From: Planctomycetota bacterium
GTDB taxonomy: Bacteria; Planctomycetota; Planctomycetia; Pirellulales; Pirellulaceae
DNA: 5,454 nucleotides
Reading direction: 5' to 3'
Assembly: GCA_023417165.1 (NCBI GenBank)
Contig: JAEZGD010000647.1
Location: 1-5,454 of the forward strand
The translations under genes were made by a program, and so were the position numbers. Numbering within the stretch: position 1 is the first letter of the stretch; each line of letters opens with the position of its first letter. A model generated the notes under the pieces. It ran no database searches. It was not told the origin of the DNA and was given only the letters and a program-made list of their open reading frames with translations. Positions 1-5,454 of this stretch are shown here, one piece after another.

Positions 1-225
1 TAGCAGCGAGGCAGTCTTGGCGTCTTGCTTCTTAGTCAATTCGGCGATGGCGGCGGCGAGTTTGCTTAGTCCCGCCTCTAGTTCGGCGCGCTTGTCGGCC
101 GGCACCTCAATGCCAAGTTTCGGCAACCGTCGCACTGCCTCTGGATTATTGTCGGCAGGACCATCGGCCCACAGCGATGATGACATTAACAGCAGACACA
201 GGCCGGCAATGAAGAAGCAGCGCAT
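1..225 (-). CDS. Secreted protein of unknown function, N-terminal fragment (3' end outside window)
   Basis: The reading frame opens at ATG 225-223 and stays open for 75 codons to the window edge, so only the N-terminus is visible. Residues 1-20 look like a Sec signal peptide: a short basic start (MRC), a hydrophobic core (FFIAGLCLLLM) and a plausible signal peptidase I site after SLWA, before DGPADNN. Next comes a segment with RRLPKLGIEVP (about residues 44-54 region of the N-terminus), then a charged, alanine-rich helical stretch ending in AELTKKQDAK. I loosely recall this N-terminal pattern from planctomycete alpha/beta-hydrolase (prolyl oligopeptidase-like) proteins, but no catalytic residue is in view, so this is only a guess. 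It lies 28 nt downstream of the beta-propeller gene on the same strand with no terminator between them, which suggests co-transcription. No Shine-Dalgarno sequence is evident before its ATG. The signal peptide in this frame is the main reason to call it real. Confidence 0.8.
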   Translation of the reverse strand, partial: MRCFFIAGLCLLLMSSSLWADGPADNNPEAVRRLPKLGIEVPADKRAELEAGLSKLAAAIAELTKKQDAKTASLL

Positions 226-253
226 GAGGTGGTCGCCAGGTGAGAGAATGACT

Positions 254-1588
254 CTAGGGTTGCTTTGGCTTCTCGATCCGATAAATCGCCTTCTCGGTAC
301 GCAGGAAGATGGCGCCATCCAATGCGGCAGGTGAAGCCATGATCGCGTCGTCGAGTTTATTGGTGGCGAGTAGTTTGTACTCGCGTCCCGGGGTGATCAC
401 AAATGTTTCGCCTTCGCGGTTGCCGACGTAGATGCGGCCATCGGCAAACAGCGGCGAACTGCTGAAATTACCGCCGAGCCGCTGACTCCAGAGCGTTTCG
501 CCGGTCTTGGTGTCGAGGCAACTGGCCACGCCGTTGTCGCTGACCATGTACAACTCGCTGCCGACCAGCAGCGGCGACGACATCCGTGGCACGCCCTTCT
601 TGTTACGCCAGGCGATGACAGGCGTAGCACTGACGCCATCGACCTTCAATGCCTGCATTTCTGGCTGCATGAACGATGTGCTGACATACACCAGTCCGTC
701 TCCGGCTACGGGGCGCGGCACATTCGAAAAGCCGAGGATGCCGTATGACACCTTCCACTGTTCCTTGCCGGTCAGCGGATCATAGGCGTACAGCCAGTCG
801 GCGGCGGGCGAGATCACCGAACGCTGACCACCAAAGTCCATCACGATGGGCGTACCGTAAGCTTTGCGCAGTTGCGGATCCGAACGCATCTCGCCGCTGC
901 GCGGAGTTTTCCACGCGATTTGGCCGGTGCGCGCGTCGAGCGCCACGATATATTGCTCGTCGCTACCATCGCAATGAAAAATCAGCTTGTCGTCGACCAG
1001 CACGGGCGAGCTGCCTGCGCCGTTTTCGTGCATGATCTTGGTTTCAGTATTGGTCCACAGCACCTGGCGCGTTTGCGTATCGAGACAAGCGGTGGCATGC
1101 GTGCCGAAATGGCAATACAGTTTGCCATCGGCCAGCACGGGCGTCGGCGAGGCGAAGGAGTTCTGAGCATGCGTCCATTGTGGATCGCGTTCGACCAGCA
1201 ACTCCACGTCATGTTCAATCTTGCCTGTCTTGCGGTTCACGCAAATTGCGTGCATGTGCACCGTGCCGACGACTTGCAACGGCTGATTCCCGGTGTTGCT
1301 CTTCAGCTTCTCTTGCTTCGCGGCTTCTGACAGCGGCTCATCAATGGCATACGTCATCCAGATTTGCTCGCCATCGATGACCGGGCTCGAATAGCCTTTG
1401 CCAGGCAGTTCTGTCTTCCAGGCGATATTTTCGGTTTCGCTCCAAGTGAGCGGCAGGTTCTGGGCGTCGCTGTGCCCTTGCCCGCGCGGGCCGCGAAACT
1501 CGGGCCACTCAGCGCTTTGGCCAGGCGCCGCCAGCAGCGTCATCAGGGCGACAAGCAGCAAGGGAAGAAACGTCAATCGCAATGGCAT
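254..1588 (-). CDS. Exported PQQ-like beta-propeller repeat protein (BamB-like)
   Basis: Encodes 444 residues. I place the start at ATG 1588-1586, not the upstream in-frame ATG at 1666. From 1588 the protein begins with a classic signal peptide (MPLRLTFLPLLLVALMTLLA, cleavage likely after GQSA, residue 26), and GGGGAG sits 5 nt upstream. The mature protein opens with WPEFRGPRGQG (about 28-38), typical of planctomycete PQQ_2/BamB-like propellers. Repeated blade signatures follow: GYSSPVIDG (65-73), SPTPVLADGKLY (147-158), SSPVLVDDKL with ALDARTGQIAWK (193-227), AYDPLTGKEQWK (268-279), SSPLLVGSELY with LDTKTGETLW (337-367), SSSPLFADGRIYVGN (376-390) and ASPAALDGAIF (418-428). These fit a seven- or eight-bladed propeller. 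No enzymatic partner domain or haem motif is present, so binding of real PQQ is not implied; a periplasmic scaffold or binding role is more likely. The substrate is unknown. It is the first gene of a probable two-gene minus-strand operon. Confidence 0.93.
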   Translation of the reverse strand: MPLRLTFLPLLLVALMTLLAAPGQSAEWPEFRGPRGQGHSDAQNLPLTWSETENIAWKTELPGKGYSSPVIDGEQIWMTYAIDEPLSEAAKQEKLKSNTGNQPLQVVGTVHMHAICVNRKTGKIEHDVELLVERDPQWTHAQNSFASPTPVLADGKLYCHFGTHATACLDTQTRQVLWTNTETKIMHENGAGSSPVLVDDKLIFHCDGSDEQYIVALDARTGQIAWKTPRSGEMRSDPQLRKAYGTPIVMDFGGQRSVISPAADWLYAYDPLTGKEQWKVSYGILGFSNVPRPVAGDGLVYVSTSFMQPEMQALKVDGVSATPVIAWRNKKGVPRMSSPLLVGSELYMVSDNGVASCLDTKTGETLWSQRLGGNFSSSPLFADGRIYVGNREGETFVITPGREYKLLATNKLDDAIMASPAALDGAIFLRTEKAIYRIEKPKQP

Positions 1589-1593
1589 GGGGA

Positions 1594-1599
1594 CTCCCC
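1594..1599 (-). promoter_or_regulatory. Ribosome binding site that decides the beta-propeller start
   Basis: On the minus strand this reads GGGGAG, ending 5 nt before ATG 1588. Together with the signal peptide that begins exactly at this ATG, it argues against the longer in-frame start at 1666. Confidence 0.5.
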
Positions 1600-1710
1600 A
1601 AAGTGCAGGAGGCGAGGAAGGTTGAATGTACGATAACCAGCTGGGGTTAGTGCAACAAGCGTTCACTAGACATCGCTGTATTATTTTCTGGCTGGAGCGC
1701 GATCGTGGGT

Positions 1711-1738
1711 TTTGCAGTCCGCCGAAAAGGACTACAAT
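1711..1738 (+). promoter_or_regulatory. Candidate sigma70-type promoter of the winged-helix/DUF5985 cassette
   Basis: A -10 hexamer TACAAT (1733-1738, five of six consensus bases) follows a -35-like TTTGCA (1711-1716, four of six) with a 16-nt spacer. Transcription would begin near 1745 and leave a leader of about 70 nt before ATG 1815. The spacer holds an inverted repeat AGTCC/GGACT (1716-1720 and 1729-1733). The assignment is by eye only. Confidence 0.45.
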
Positions 1739-1745
1739 TCAGCGT

Positions 1746-1758
1746 AGATTTGTAATCT
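1746..1758. repeat. Short perfect inverted repeat, candidate operator at the cassette transcription start
   Basis: AGATT TGT AATCT is a perfect 5-bp inverted repeat around a 3-nt centre. It sits 7 nt downstream of the candidate -10 box, on the predicted transcription start. That is a common place for a repressor site, and the first gene of the cassette encodes a putative winged-helix protein, so autoregulation is plausible. A 13-bp palindrome can occur by chance. Confidence 0.35.
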
Positions 1759-1814
1759 GAAACTTTTCCGTCCGCCTACGCGCGATCCGGTGTCTTACAA
1801 CGCCGTGATGAATC

Positions 1815-2210
1815 ATGCCCGACGACATTCGTGCTGATCTCCGCGACTTTATTGTCAACGAGATTGGCTCGATCGCGCAATTAGAACTACTGCTGCTATT
1901 GCATAAAGACAGTAGTCGGGAGTGGACCGCGGACGCTGCCGCCCGCGAGCTATACACGGGCGCCGAGGCCATGGCGACCTTGCTGGAGGGTTTTCGCGCG
2001 CGTGGATATGTGGTCGCCACCGAGTCGCTGCCGCTCTGCTATCGCTTTGCCCCGGCGGAGCCGGCCGTCGAACCCTTGGTGCGTGATCTGTCGCAGCTCT
2101 ATCAAGAGCGCCGCGTGACAGTGATCAACCTGATCTATGCCGGGCCGATGCACAAGCTGCAAAGCTTTGCGGACGCGTTTCGCCTGCGCAAGCCCAAGCC
2201 GGAGAACTAG
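1815..2210 (+). CDS. Small winged-helix-like putative DNA-binding protein
   Basis: Encodes 131 residues. The start is ATG 1815; an in-frame TGA at 1806 rules out anything longer in that direction. There is no clear Shine-Dalgarno sequence. Residues about 16-80 have the layout of a winged helix-turn-helix: IAQLELLLLLHKD (helix 1), WTADAAARELY (helix 2, about 37-47), GAEAMATLLEGFRARGYV (recognition helix, about 49-66), then a short beta wing running through YRFAP. The C-terminal part (VEPLVRDLSQLYQERRVTVINLIY, about 85-108, then KLQSFADAFRLRKPKPEN) is predicted helical and ends basic, and could dimerise or bind a partner. No metal site, kinase or ligand-binding domain is seen. Only 1 nt separates it from the next gene, a DUF5985-like membrane protein, so the two are probably translationally coupled. 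I infer a regulator working with the two membrane proteins. The family is not one I can name; the winged-helix call comes from helix pattern only. Confidence 0.85.
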   Translation: MPDDIRADLRDFIVNEIGSIAQLELLLLLHKDSSREWTADAAARELYTGAEAMATLLEGFRARGYVVATESLPLCYRFAPAEPAVEPLVRDLSQLYQERRVTVINLIYAGPMHKLQSFADAFRLRKPKPEN

Positions 2211-2211
2211 C

Positions 2212-2469
2212 ATGCCTGGTCTTGTCTATATCTTGTGCGCCGCGACGAGTCTGGCAAGCGCTGTCTTGCTCTGGCGTGCCGCGCGCGGCAGCGCCGGACG
2301 CTTGCTGATGTGGAGTTCGCTGTGCTTTGTGGGCATGGCCGTTAACAATGTGCTGCTGTTTTTGGATGTGGTGACGCCGCCTACCTATCTGTTTGATGTT
2401 CCTGCGAATACCGCCGCTCTGATCAGTGTGGTGATGTTGCTGGTAGGGTTGATTTGGGATGCTACCTAA
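2212..2469 (+). CDS. DUF5985-like small membrane protein, first copy
   Basis: Encodes 85 residues from ATG 2212, 1 nt after the preceding stop. GGAG at 2201-2204 lies 7 nt upstream and supports this start. The protein is almost all membrane: hydrophobic segments at about 4-22 (VYILCAATSLASAVLLW), 31-52 (LLMWSSLCFVGMAVNNVLLFL) and 65-83, with a basic turn RAARGSAGR between the first two. This three-helix layout, basic first loop and NN in helix 2 match what I know of DUF5985-family proteins, whose function is unknown. It has no signal peptide beyond the first helix and no catalytic motif. Its partner downstream shares the same architecture, so the pair may form a heteromeric membrane complex. 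The location is the inner membrane. Confidence 0.85.
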   Translation: MPGLVYILCAATSLASAVLLWRAARGSAGRLLMWSSLCFVGMAVNNVLLFLDVVTPPTYLFDVPANTAALISVVMLLVGLIWDAT

Positions 2470-2486
2470 GCGATCGAGACGCCCTC

Positions 2487-2816
2487 ATGAATGAATGGTT
2501 CACATTGCCGACGTGGATAGGGCAAGTGCCGCCAGAGACCGTCAGTATCGATCCTGGTGACGAGCTCAATAGTTTTTTGATGGGCGGCATCGCCATCGGC
2601 TATGCCATTGCATCGTTGTTTTTTCTGCGCTTTTGGCGCAGGACTGGCGACCGCCTGTTTATTATGTTTGCCATCTCGTTCGGCATTCTCAGTGCGATTC
2701 GCGTGGCCATGTTTAGCCTAGGCGAGGTGTCCGAGGACCACTTTATTTATTGGTTTCGCTTTGCCGCCTATGCATTGATTTTGGCAGCTATTGTGGAGAA
2801 GAATCGCCAGCGATAG
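2487..2816 (+). CDS. DUF5985-like small membrane protein, second copy
   Basis: Encodes 109 residues if started at ATG 2487. An in-frame ATG at 2454 would add 11 residues and overlap the previous gene by 16 nt; one at 2580 would leave about the family core. I prefer 2487 because it avoids the overlap and has a weak purine run upstream, but the start is not settled. A polar N-terminal segment (about 1-28, including PPETVSIDPGDEL) precedes three hydrophobic segments at about 29-49, 56-76 and 86-104. The first loop is strongly basic (RFWRRTGDR), as in the upstream copy, and the protein ends VEKNRQR. The pattern IAIGYAIASLFFLRFWRRTGDRLF is what I associate with DUF5985. The function is unknown. 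It is the last gene of the cassette and is followed by an intrinsic terminator. Confidence 0.85.
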   Translation: MNEWFTLPTWIGQVPPETVSIDPGDELNSFLMGGIAIGYAIASLFFLRFWRRTGDRLFIMFAISFGILSAIRVAMFSLGEVSEDHFIYWFRFAAYALILAAIVEKNRQR

Positions 2817-2844
2817 CGTTTGCCGACGCGATAAATACAGCAAG

Positions 2845-2872
2845 AGGACGAAGCGCGGCTTCGTCCTTTTTT
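2845..2872 (+). terminator. Strong Rho-independent terminator of the winged-helix/DUF5985 cassette
   Basis: A perfect 10-bp stem (AGGACGAAGC at 2845-2854, GCTTCGTCCT at 2858-2867) encloses a GCG loop and runs into T6 (2867-2872). It starts 29 nt after the stop at 2816. The other strand has no matching T tract, so it serves the plus-strand cassette and not the convergent regulator gene. Confidence 0.9.
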
Positions 2873-2900
2873 GTTGGTGTGATCCGTCGCGCGTGATGCG

Positions 2901-4046
2901 TTAGGTGCCGCGGCGCTCGCGGCGATAGGTCGAAGGAGGCATGCCCACGACGCGCTTGAAGGCGACACTCAGGTATTCATCATGTTTGAAACCGGTGCGC
3001 CGCGCGATATCGGGCAGCGTCAGCTCACTTTCTTCGAGGAGCGCTTTCACGCGCTCGAGTTTCAGCCGCAAGATTTCTTCGTGTGGCGAGCGTCCGACAT
3101 GTTTGCGAAAGCGGCTTTCGAGCGAGCGCCGCGACAGACCGATGCGGTTAAGCACATCGACCACTTGCAGGCCATCGCATGCGTGCTCGCGAATCAATCG
3201 CATGGCAGCGGCAATCTGCGGATCGGCAATTGCGATGCCATCGCTCGACTGACGCACCACCAACCGCAACGGTTCCAGAAAGTAGCCGACGGGGGGCACC
3301 GCTTCGCCGTTCATCATGCGATGCAACAACTCGGCGGCGCGTAAGCCGGTTTGAAAGGCATCAGGAGCCACGCTCGATAAGGGCGGCGCGCACAACTCGC
3401 ACAAGACTTCGTCGTTGTCGACGCCGACCACCGAGACATCGCCAGGCACCGCGACGTCGGCGGTGCGACAAGCATCGAGCAGCTTCTGTCCTTGAATGTC
3501 ATAGGCCGCCATGACGCCACACGGCTTCGGCAAGGCCTGCACCCAGGCGACCAGTTCGTTCTGATCGTATACATGACAGGTCGCGCCGGTCTGAGTGGCG
3601 AAGTTTACAAAGCTATCGCGCCGCCAGCGCGACCATTGAAAACGATCGTCGCCACAGAACGCGAAGTGACGATAACCGCGCTCGACAAAATGTCGGAACG
3701 CCAACTCTGCGATGGCCATATCGTTGGTTTCGACCCAAGGCACTGAAGGAACTACGCGGGCGGCGCTAACATCGACGACTGGCACGCCCAGCCGCATGAC
3801 CGAGCGGGCGATCTCTTCGTTTTCAAGCCGCGCGATCACGCCATCGCCTCGCCAATTGGCCAGCCATTGCGGTGGCAGCGCGCCGCGCTCCTGCTCTGGC
3901 AAGACAATCGACCACGGCTCATGCCTGCGCAAAAACGCGGTAATGCCGGTCAGCAGCCCGCGGGCATAGGCGTTGGAGGTTTCGATTAACAAGGCCACCG
4001 AACGCCGGCGAAAGCGTGGGTCTGTAGCAGGGCTGGGCTGTGACAT
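2901..4046 (-). CDS. XylR-like AraC-family transcriptional regulator
   Basis: Encodes 381 residues from ATG 4046-4044, close to E. coli XylR in length and layout. Residues about 16-265 form a LacI-type periplasmic-binding-like ligand domain: RSVALLIETSNAYARGLLTG (15-34), DGVIARLENEEIA (68-80), VETNDMAIAELAFRHFVERG (105-124), HFAFCG (127-132), GVMAAYDIQGQKLLDAC (177-193) and VPGDVSVVGVDNDEVLCEL (200-218). Residues about 277-378 form the AraC DNA-binding domain with two helix-turn-helix units, LQVVDVLNRIGLSRRSLESRF (first) and LPDIARRTGFKHDEYLSVAFKR (second), closing with GMPPSTYRR. Family knowledge predicts a cytoplasmic dimer that binds a sugar or similar ligand and activates transcription. 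Such regulators are abundant in planctomycetes, mostly with unknown ligands, so I give no gene symbol. It is divergent from the ThuA/dehydrogenase gene and convergent with the DUF5985 cassette. Confidence 0.95.
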   Translation of the reverse strand: MSQPSPATDPRFRRRSVALLIETSNAYARGLLTGITAFLRRHEPWSIVLPEQERGALPPQWLANWRGDGVIARLENEEIARSVMRLGVPVVDVSAARVVPSVPWVETNDMAIAELAFRHFVERGYRHFAFCGDDRFQWSRWRRDSFVNFATQTGATCHVYDQNELVAWVQALPKPCGVMAAYDIQGQKLLDACRTADVAVPGDVSVVGVDNDEVLCELCAPPLSSVAPDAFQTGLRAAELLHRMMNGEAVPPVGYFLEPLRLVVRQSSDGIAIADPQIAAAMRLIREHACDGLQVVDVLNRIGLSRRSLESRFRKHVGRSPHEEILRLKLERVKALLEESELTLPDIARRTGFKHDEYLSVAFKRVVGMPPSTYRRERRGT

Positions 4047-4093
4047 TTCTCAGGCCTAGTTCGTCGTGGCGGACTCGAAAATGGCAAAAACCC

Positions 4094-4122
4094 AGTATAC
4101 CGCACGCTTGCAGCGGTGAAAA
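4094..4122 (-). promoter_or_regulatory. Candidate sigma70-type promoter of the XylR-like regulator gene
   Basis: On the minus strand, TTTTCA (4122-4117) and TATACT (4099-4094) are separated by 17 nt. TATACT matches five of six -10 consensus bases and TTTTCA four of six -35 bases. The transcript would start near 4087, giving a leader of about 40 nt before ATG 4046. Read by eye only. Confidence 0.45.
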
Positions 4123-4128
4123 ATCTCA

Positions 4129-4185
4129 TTTCGTTTGCGCAGGCTCTCATGGACGTGGTATTGACTGTGACGCAAAATAGCGAAA
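4129..4185. promoter_or_regulatory. Nested inverted half-sites between the regulator and ThuA genes, candidate operator
   Basis: TTTCG TTTGCG (4129-4139) is mirrored by CGCAAA ATAG CGAAA (4171-4185), so two half-sites of 5 and 6 bp are repeated in inverse order around a 31-nt centre. They lie just upstream of the candidate regulator promoter and 110-165 nt upstream of the ThuA start. A regulator of two-domain XylR type could bridge such sites. The link is inference, and short A/T-rich half-sites may match by chance. Confidence 0.3.
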
Positions 4186-4280
4186 GTGGTCGCTGTGGCT
4201 GCGACTTCGCATAGGGCTCGTCTGTGAGTTCGTGCCGCGAGATAGCGTCAACACACAAGCTAGAGTAAGTCTTCGTTCAG

Positions 4281-4286
4281 TAAGGA
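4281..4286 (+). promoter_or_regulatory. Ribosome binding site of the ThuA/dehydrogenase gene
   Basis: TAAGGA lies 8 nt before ATG 4295, the strongest Shine-Dalgarno match in the window. It supports this ATG, from which a signal peptide begins. Confidence 0.7.
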
Positions 4287-4294
4287 ACTTTGCC

Positions 4295-5454
4295 ATGCCG
4301 CTTCATTTAGGTGCTAAGGCTTGCTGGCTAGTGATCGGCGCTCTGCTCTTGGCCAGTCCGGTCGCGGCGGCGGAGCGCATCAAGATCCTGTTTCTGGGCG
4401 ATCAAGGGCATCATCGCCCGCGCGAACGCTTCGAGCAGTTGGCCCCGGTCATGAAAGCGCGCGGCATCGATTGGACGTATTCCGAAGAGATGCAGGATCT
4501 CAAAGCCGAGGTGCTGGCCAAGTACGACGGCCTGTTGATCTATGCGAACACGGTCGAGATCAAGCCCGAGCAAGAGAAGGCATTACTCGATTACGTCGCC
4601 AGCGGCAAAGGCTTCCTGCCGATTCATAGCGCGTCGTACTGCTTCCTCAATTCGCCAAAGTATGTCGAACTGGTCGGCGCGCAATTCCAACGCCACGGCG
4701 TCGGTACCTTCCGCACGCAAATCGCTCAGCCGAACCACGAACTACTGAAAGGCTTTCGTGGTTTTGAAAGCTGGGACGAGACGTATGTGCACAACAAGCA
4801 CAACGAGCAGGAGCGCACGGTGCTGGAGTACCGTGAAGACAAAGAAGGCAAAGAGCCGTGGACCTGGGTGCGCACGCACGGTAAAGGCCGCGTGTTCTAT
4901 ACCGCCTGGGGACATGATGAACGCACATGGGGCAATCCCGGCTTTCATAACCTGATCGAACGCGGCACGCGATGGGCTGTTGGCCAAGACCCGCAACTCG
5001 TCGGGGCGTTTAGCGATCGTCGCGAGATGACCGCGAAGCGCAAGGACGTGAAGCCGTTCGAATATCAGCCGGCCAAGGTGCCGTTCTATCCCGCAGGCGA
5101 ACGATGGGGTACGCAAGCTGATCCGATTAGCAAGATGCAAAAGCCGCTCGAACCGGCGGAATCCCAGAAGCACTATGTAACGCCAGTCGGCTTTGAGCTG
5201 AAGCTGTTTGTGGCCGAACCGCAGATCGGCAAGCCGATCGCCATGACCTGGGACGAGCGCGGGCGGTTGTGGCTGGCGGAAACGGTCGATTATCCGAACG
5301 AAATGCAAAAGCCCGGCGAAGGGCGCGATCGCATTCGCATCTGCGAAGATACCGACGGCGATGGCGTCGCCGACAAGTTCACGGTTTTCGCCGAGAAATT
5401 GAGCATTCCGACCAGCTTGCTCTGCATCAACGGCGGCGTGATCGTCCATCAGGC
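4295..5454 (+). CDS. Exported ThuA domain/PVC-type dehydrogenase fusion protein, N-terminal part (3' end outside window)
   Basis: The frame is open from ATG 4295 to the window edge, 386 codons plus 2 nt, with no stop. Residues 1-26 form a signal peptide (hydrophobic WLVIGALLLASPVAAA, cleavage before ERIK). Residues about 28-230 are a ThuA-like, glutamine-amidotransferase-fold domain: IKILFLGDQGHHRPRERF (29-46), YDGLLIYAN (77-85), GKGFLPIHSASYCF (104-117) and GKGRVFYTAWGHDERTWG (197-213). A linker leads at about 293 into the start of a beta-propeller dehydrogenase domain: YVTPVGFELKLFVAEP, IAMTWDERGRLWLAET (315-330) and the calcium-loop-like DTDGDGVADKF (352-362). This order is characteristic of planctomycete/Verrucomicrobia 'PVC-type haem-binding CxxCH' proteins, which usually continue into HEAT-like repeats and a C-terminal cytochrome c domain. 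Those parts would be beyond this window and are not seen. The likely role is periplasmic oxidation of a sugar-like compound; the substrate is unknown. It is divergent from the XylR-like regulator. Confidence 0.93.
   Translation, partial: MPLHLGAKACWLVIGALLLASPVAAAERIKILFLGDQGHHRPRERFEQLAPVMKARGIDWTYSEEMQDLKAEVLAKYDGLLIYANTVEIKPEQEKALLDYVASGKGFLPIHSASYCFLNSPKYVELVGAQFQRHGVGTFRTQIAQPNHELLKGFRGFESWDETYVHNKHNEQERTVLEYREDKEGKEPWTWVRTHGKGRVFYTAWGHDERTWGNPGFHNLIERGTRWAVGQDPQLVGAFSDRREMTAKRKDVKPFEYQPAKVPFYPAGERWGTQADPISKMQKPLEPAESQKHYVTPVGFELKLFVAEPQIGKPIAMTWDERGRLWLAETVDYPNEMQKPGEGRDRIRICEDTDGDGVADKFTVFAEKLSIPTSLLCINGGVIVHQ

Noticed and set aside
17..334. 105-codon plus-strand open frame
   Set aside because: It overlaps antisense both the partial secreted protein and the end of the beta-propeller gene and shows no convincing motif.
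872..1330. 152-codon open frame on the plus strand
   Set aside because: It lies wholly antisense to the beta-propeller gene, has Arg/Ala/His-rich shadow composition, and no recognisable domain.
1589..1666. N-terminal extension of the beta-propeller protein to the in-frame ATG at 1666
   Set aside because: It would put 26 non-hydrophobic residues before a textbook signal peptide, and the ribosome binding site fits ATG 1588.
1640..1690. Minus-strand promoter for the beta-propeller gene (TAATAC at 1683-1678, or TTGTTG with TATCGT further down)
   Set aside because: Neither candidate has both a good -10 and a good -35 box at proper spacing, so no promoter is annotated.
1808..1837. Possible 9-codon leader peptide starting at ATG 1808 and overlapping the winged-helix gene
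   Set aside because: Too short, no ribosome binding site, and no attenuator-like structure follows it.
2454..2486. Upstream in-frame start for the second DUF5985-like gene
   Set aside because: It would overlap the preceding gene by 16 nt, has no ribosome binding site, and adds a polar stretch not needed by the family core. It is not fully excluded.
2982..3514. Overlapping plus-strand open frames of 103-120 codons
   Set aside because: All are antisense to the XylR-like regulator, whose domain motifs are continuous along its full length.
4742..5449. 235-codon open frame on the minus strand
   Set aside because: Antisense to the well-supported ThuA/dehydrogenase gene; a GC-rich shadow frame with no domain pattern or ribosome binding site.

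Overview
The window looks like chromosomal DNA from a planctomycete, probably of the Pirellulales/Pirellulaceae type. This rests on family content, not on a marker gene. The content includes a secreted PQQ-type beta-propeller protein opening with the WPEFRGPRGQG motif, a ThuA domain fused to a PVC-type dehydrogenase propeller, a XylR-like AraC regulator, and a tandem pair of small DUF5985-like membrane proteins. Coding is dense, moderately GC-rich, and Shine-Dalgarno use is patchy. No tRNA, rRNA, CRISPR array, insertion sequence or transposase is visible.

Layout. (1) Positions 1-1588, minus strand: a secreted beta-propeller gene (1588 to 254) is followed after 28 nt by the first 75 codons of another secreted protein that runs off the left edge. 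The two are probably one transcript. (2) Positions 1589-1814: a divergent intergenic region with a good sigma70-like promoter facing right and a short perfect inverted repeat near the predicted transcription start. (3) Positions 1815-2816, plus strand: a tight three-gene cassette made of a small winged-helix-like protein and two related three-helix membrane proteins. The first two genes are 1 nt apart. The cassette ends in a very clean intrinsic terminator (2845-2872). (4) Positions 2901-4046, minus strand: a full-length XylR-like regulator convergent with the cassette. (5) Positions 4047-4294: a divergent regulatory region with a candidate promoter for the regulator and nested inverted half-sites. 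(6) Positions 4295 to the right edge, plus strand: the N-terminal 386 residues of a large exported ThuA/PVC-type dehydrogenase, preceded by a strong ribosome binding site.

How the parts may work together. The XylR-like regulator is transcribed divergently from the ThuA/dehydrogenase gene. The simplest inference is that it senses a sugar-like ligand and controls that gene, itself, or both. The three-gene cassette is the least understood part: a small putative DNA-binding protein co-transcribed with two paralogous membrane proteins suggests a membrane-linked regulatory or stress module, but nothing in the sequence fixes its function. The left operon encodes exported proteins of families that are highly expanded in planctomycetes and rarely characterised.
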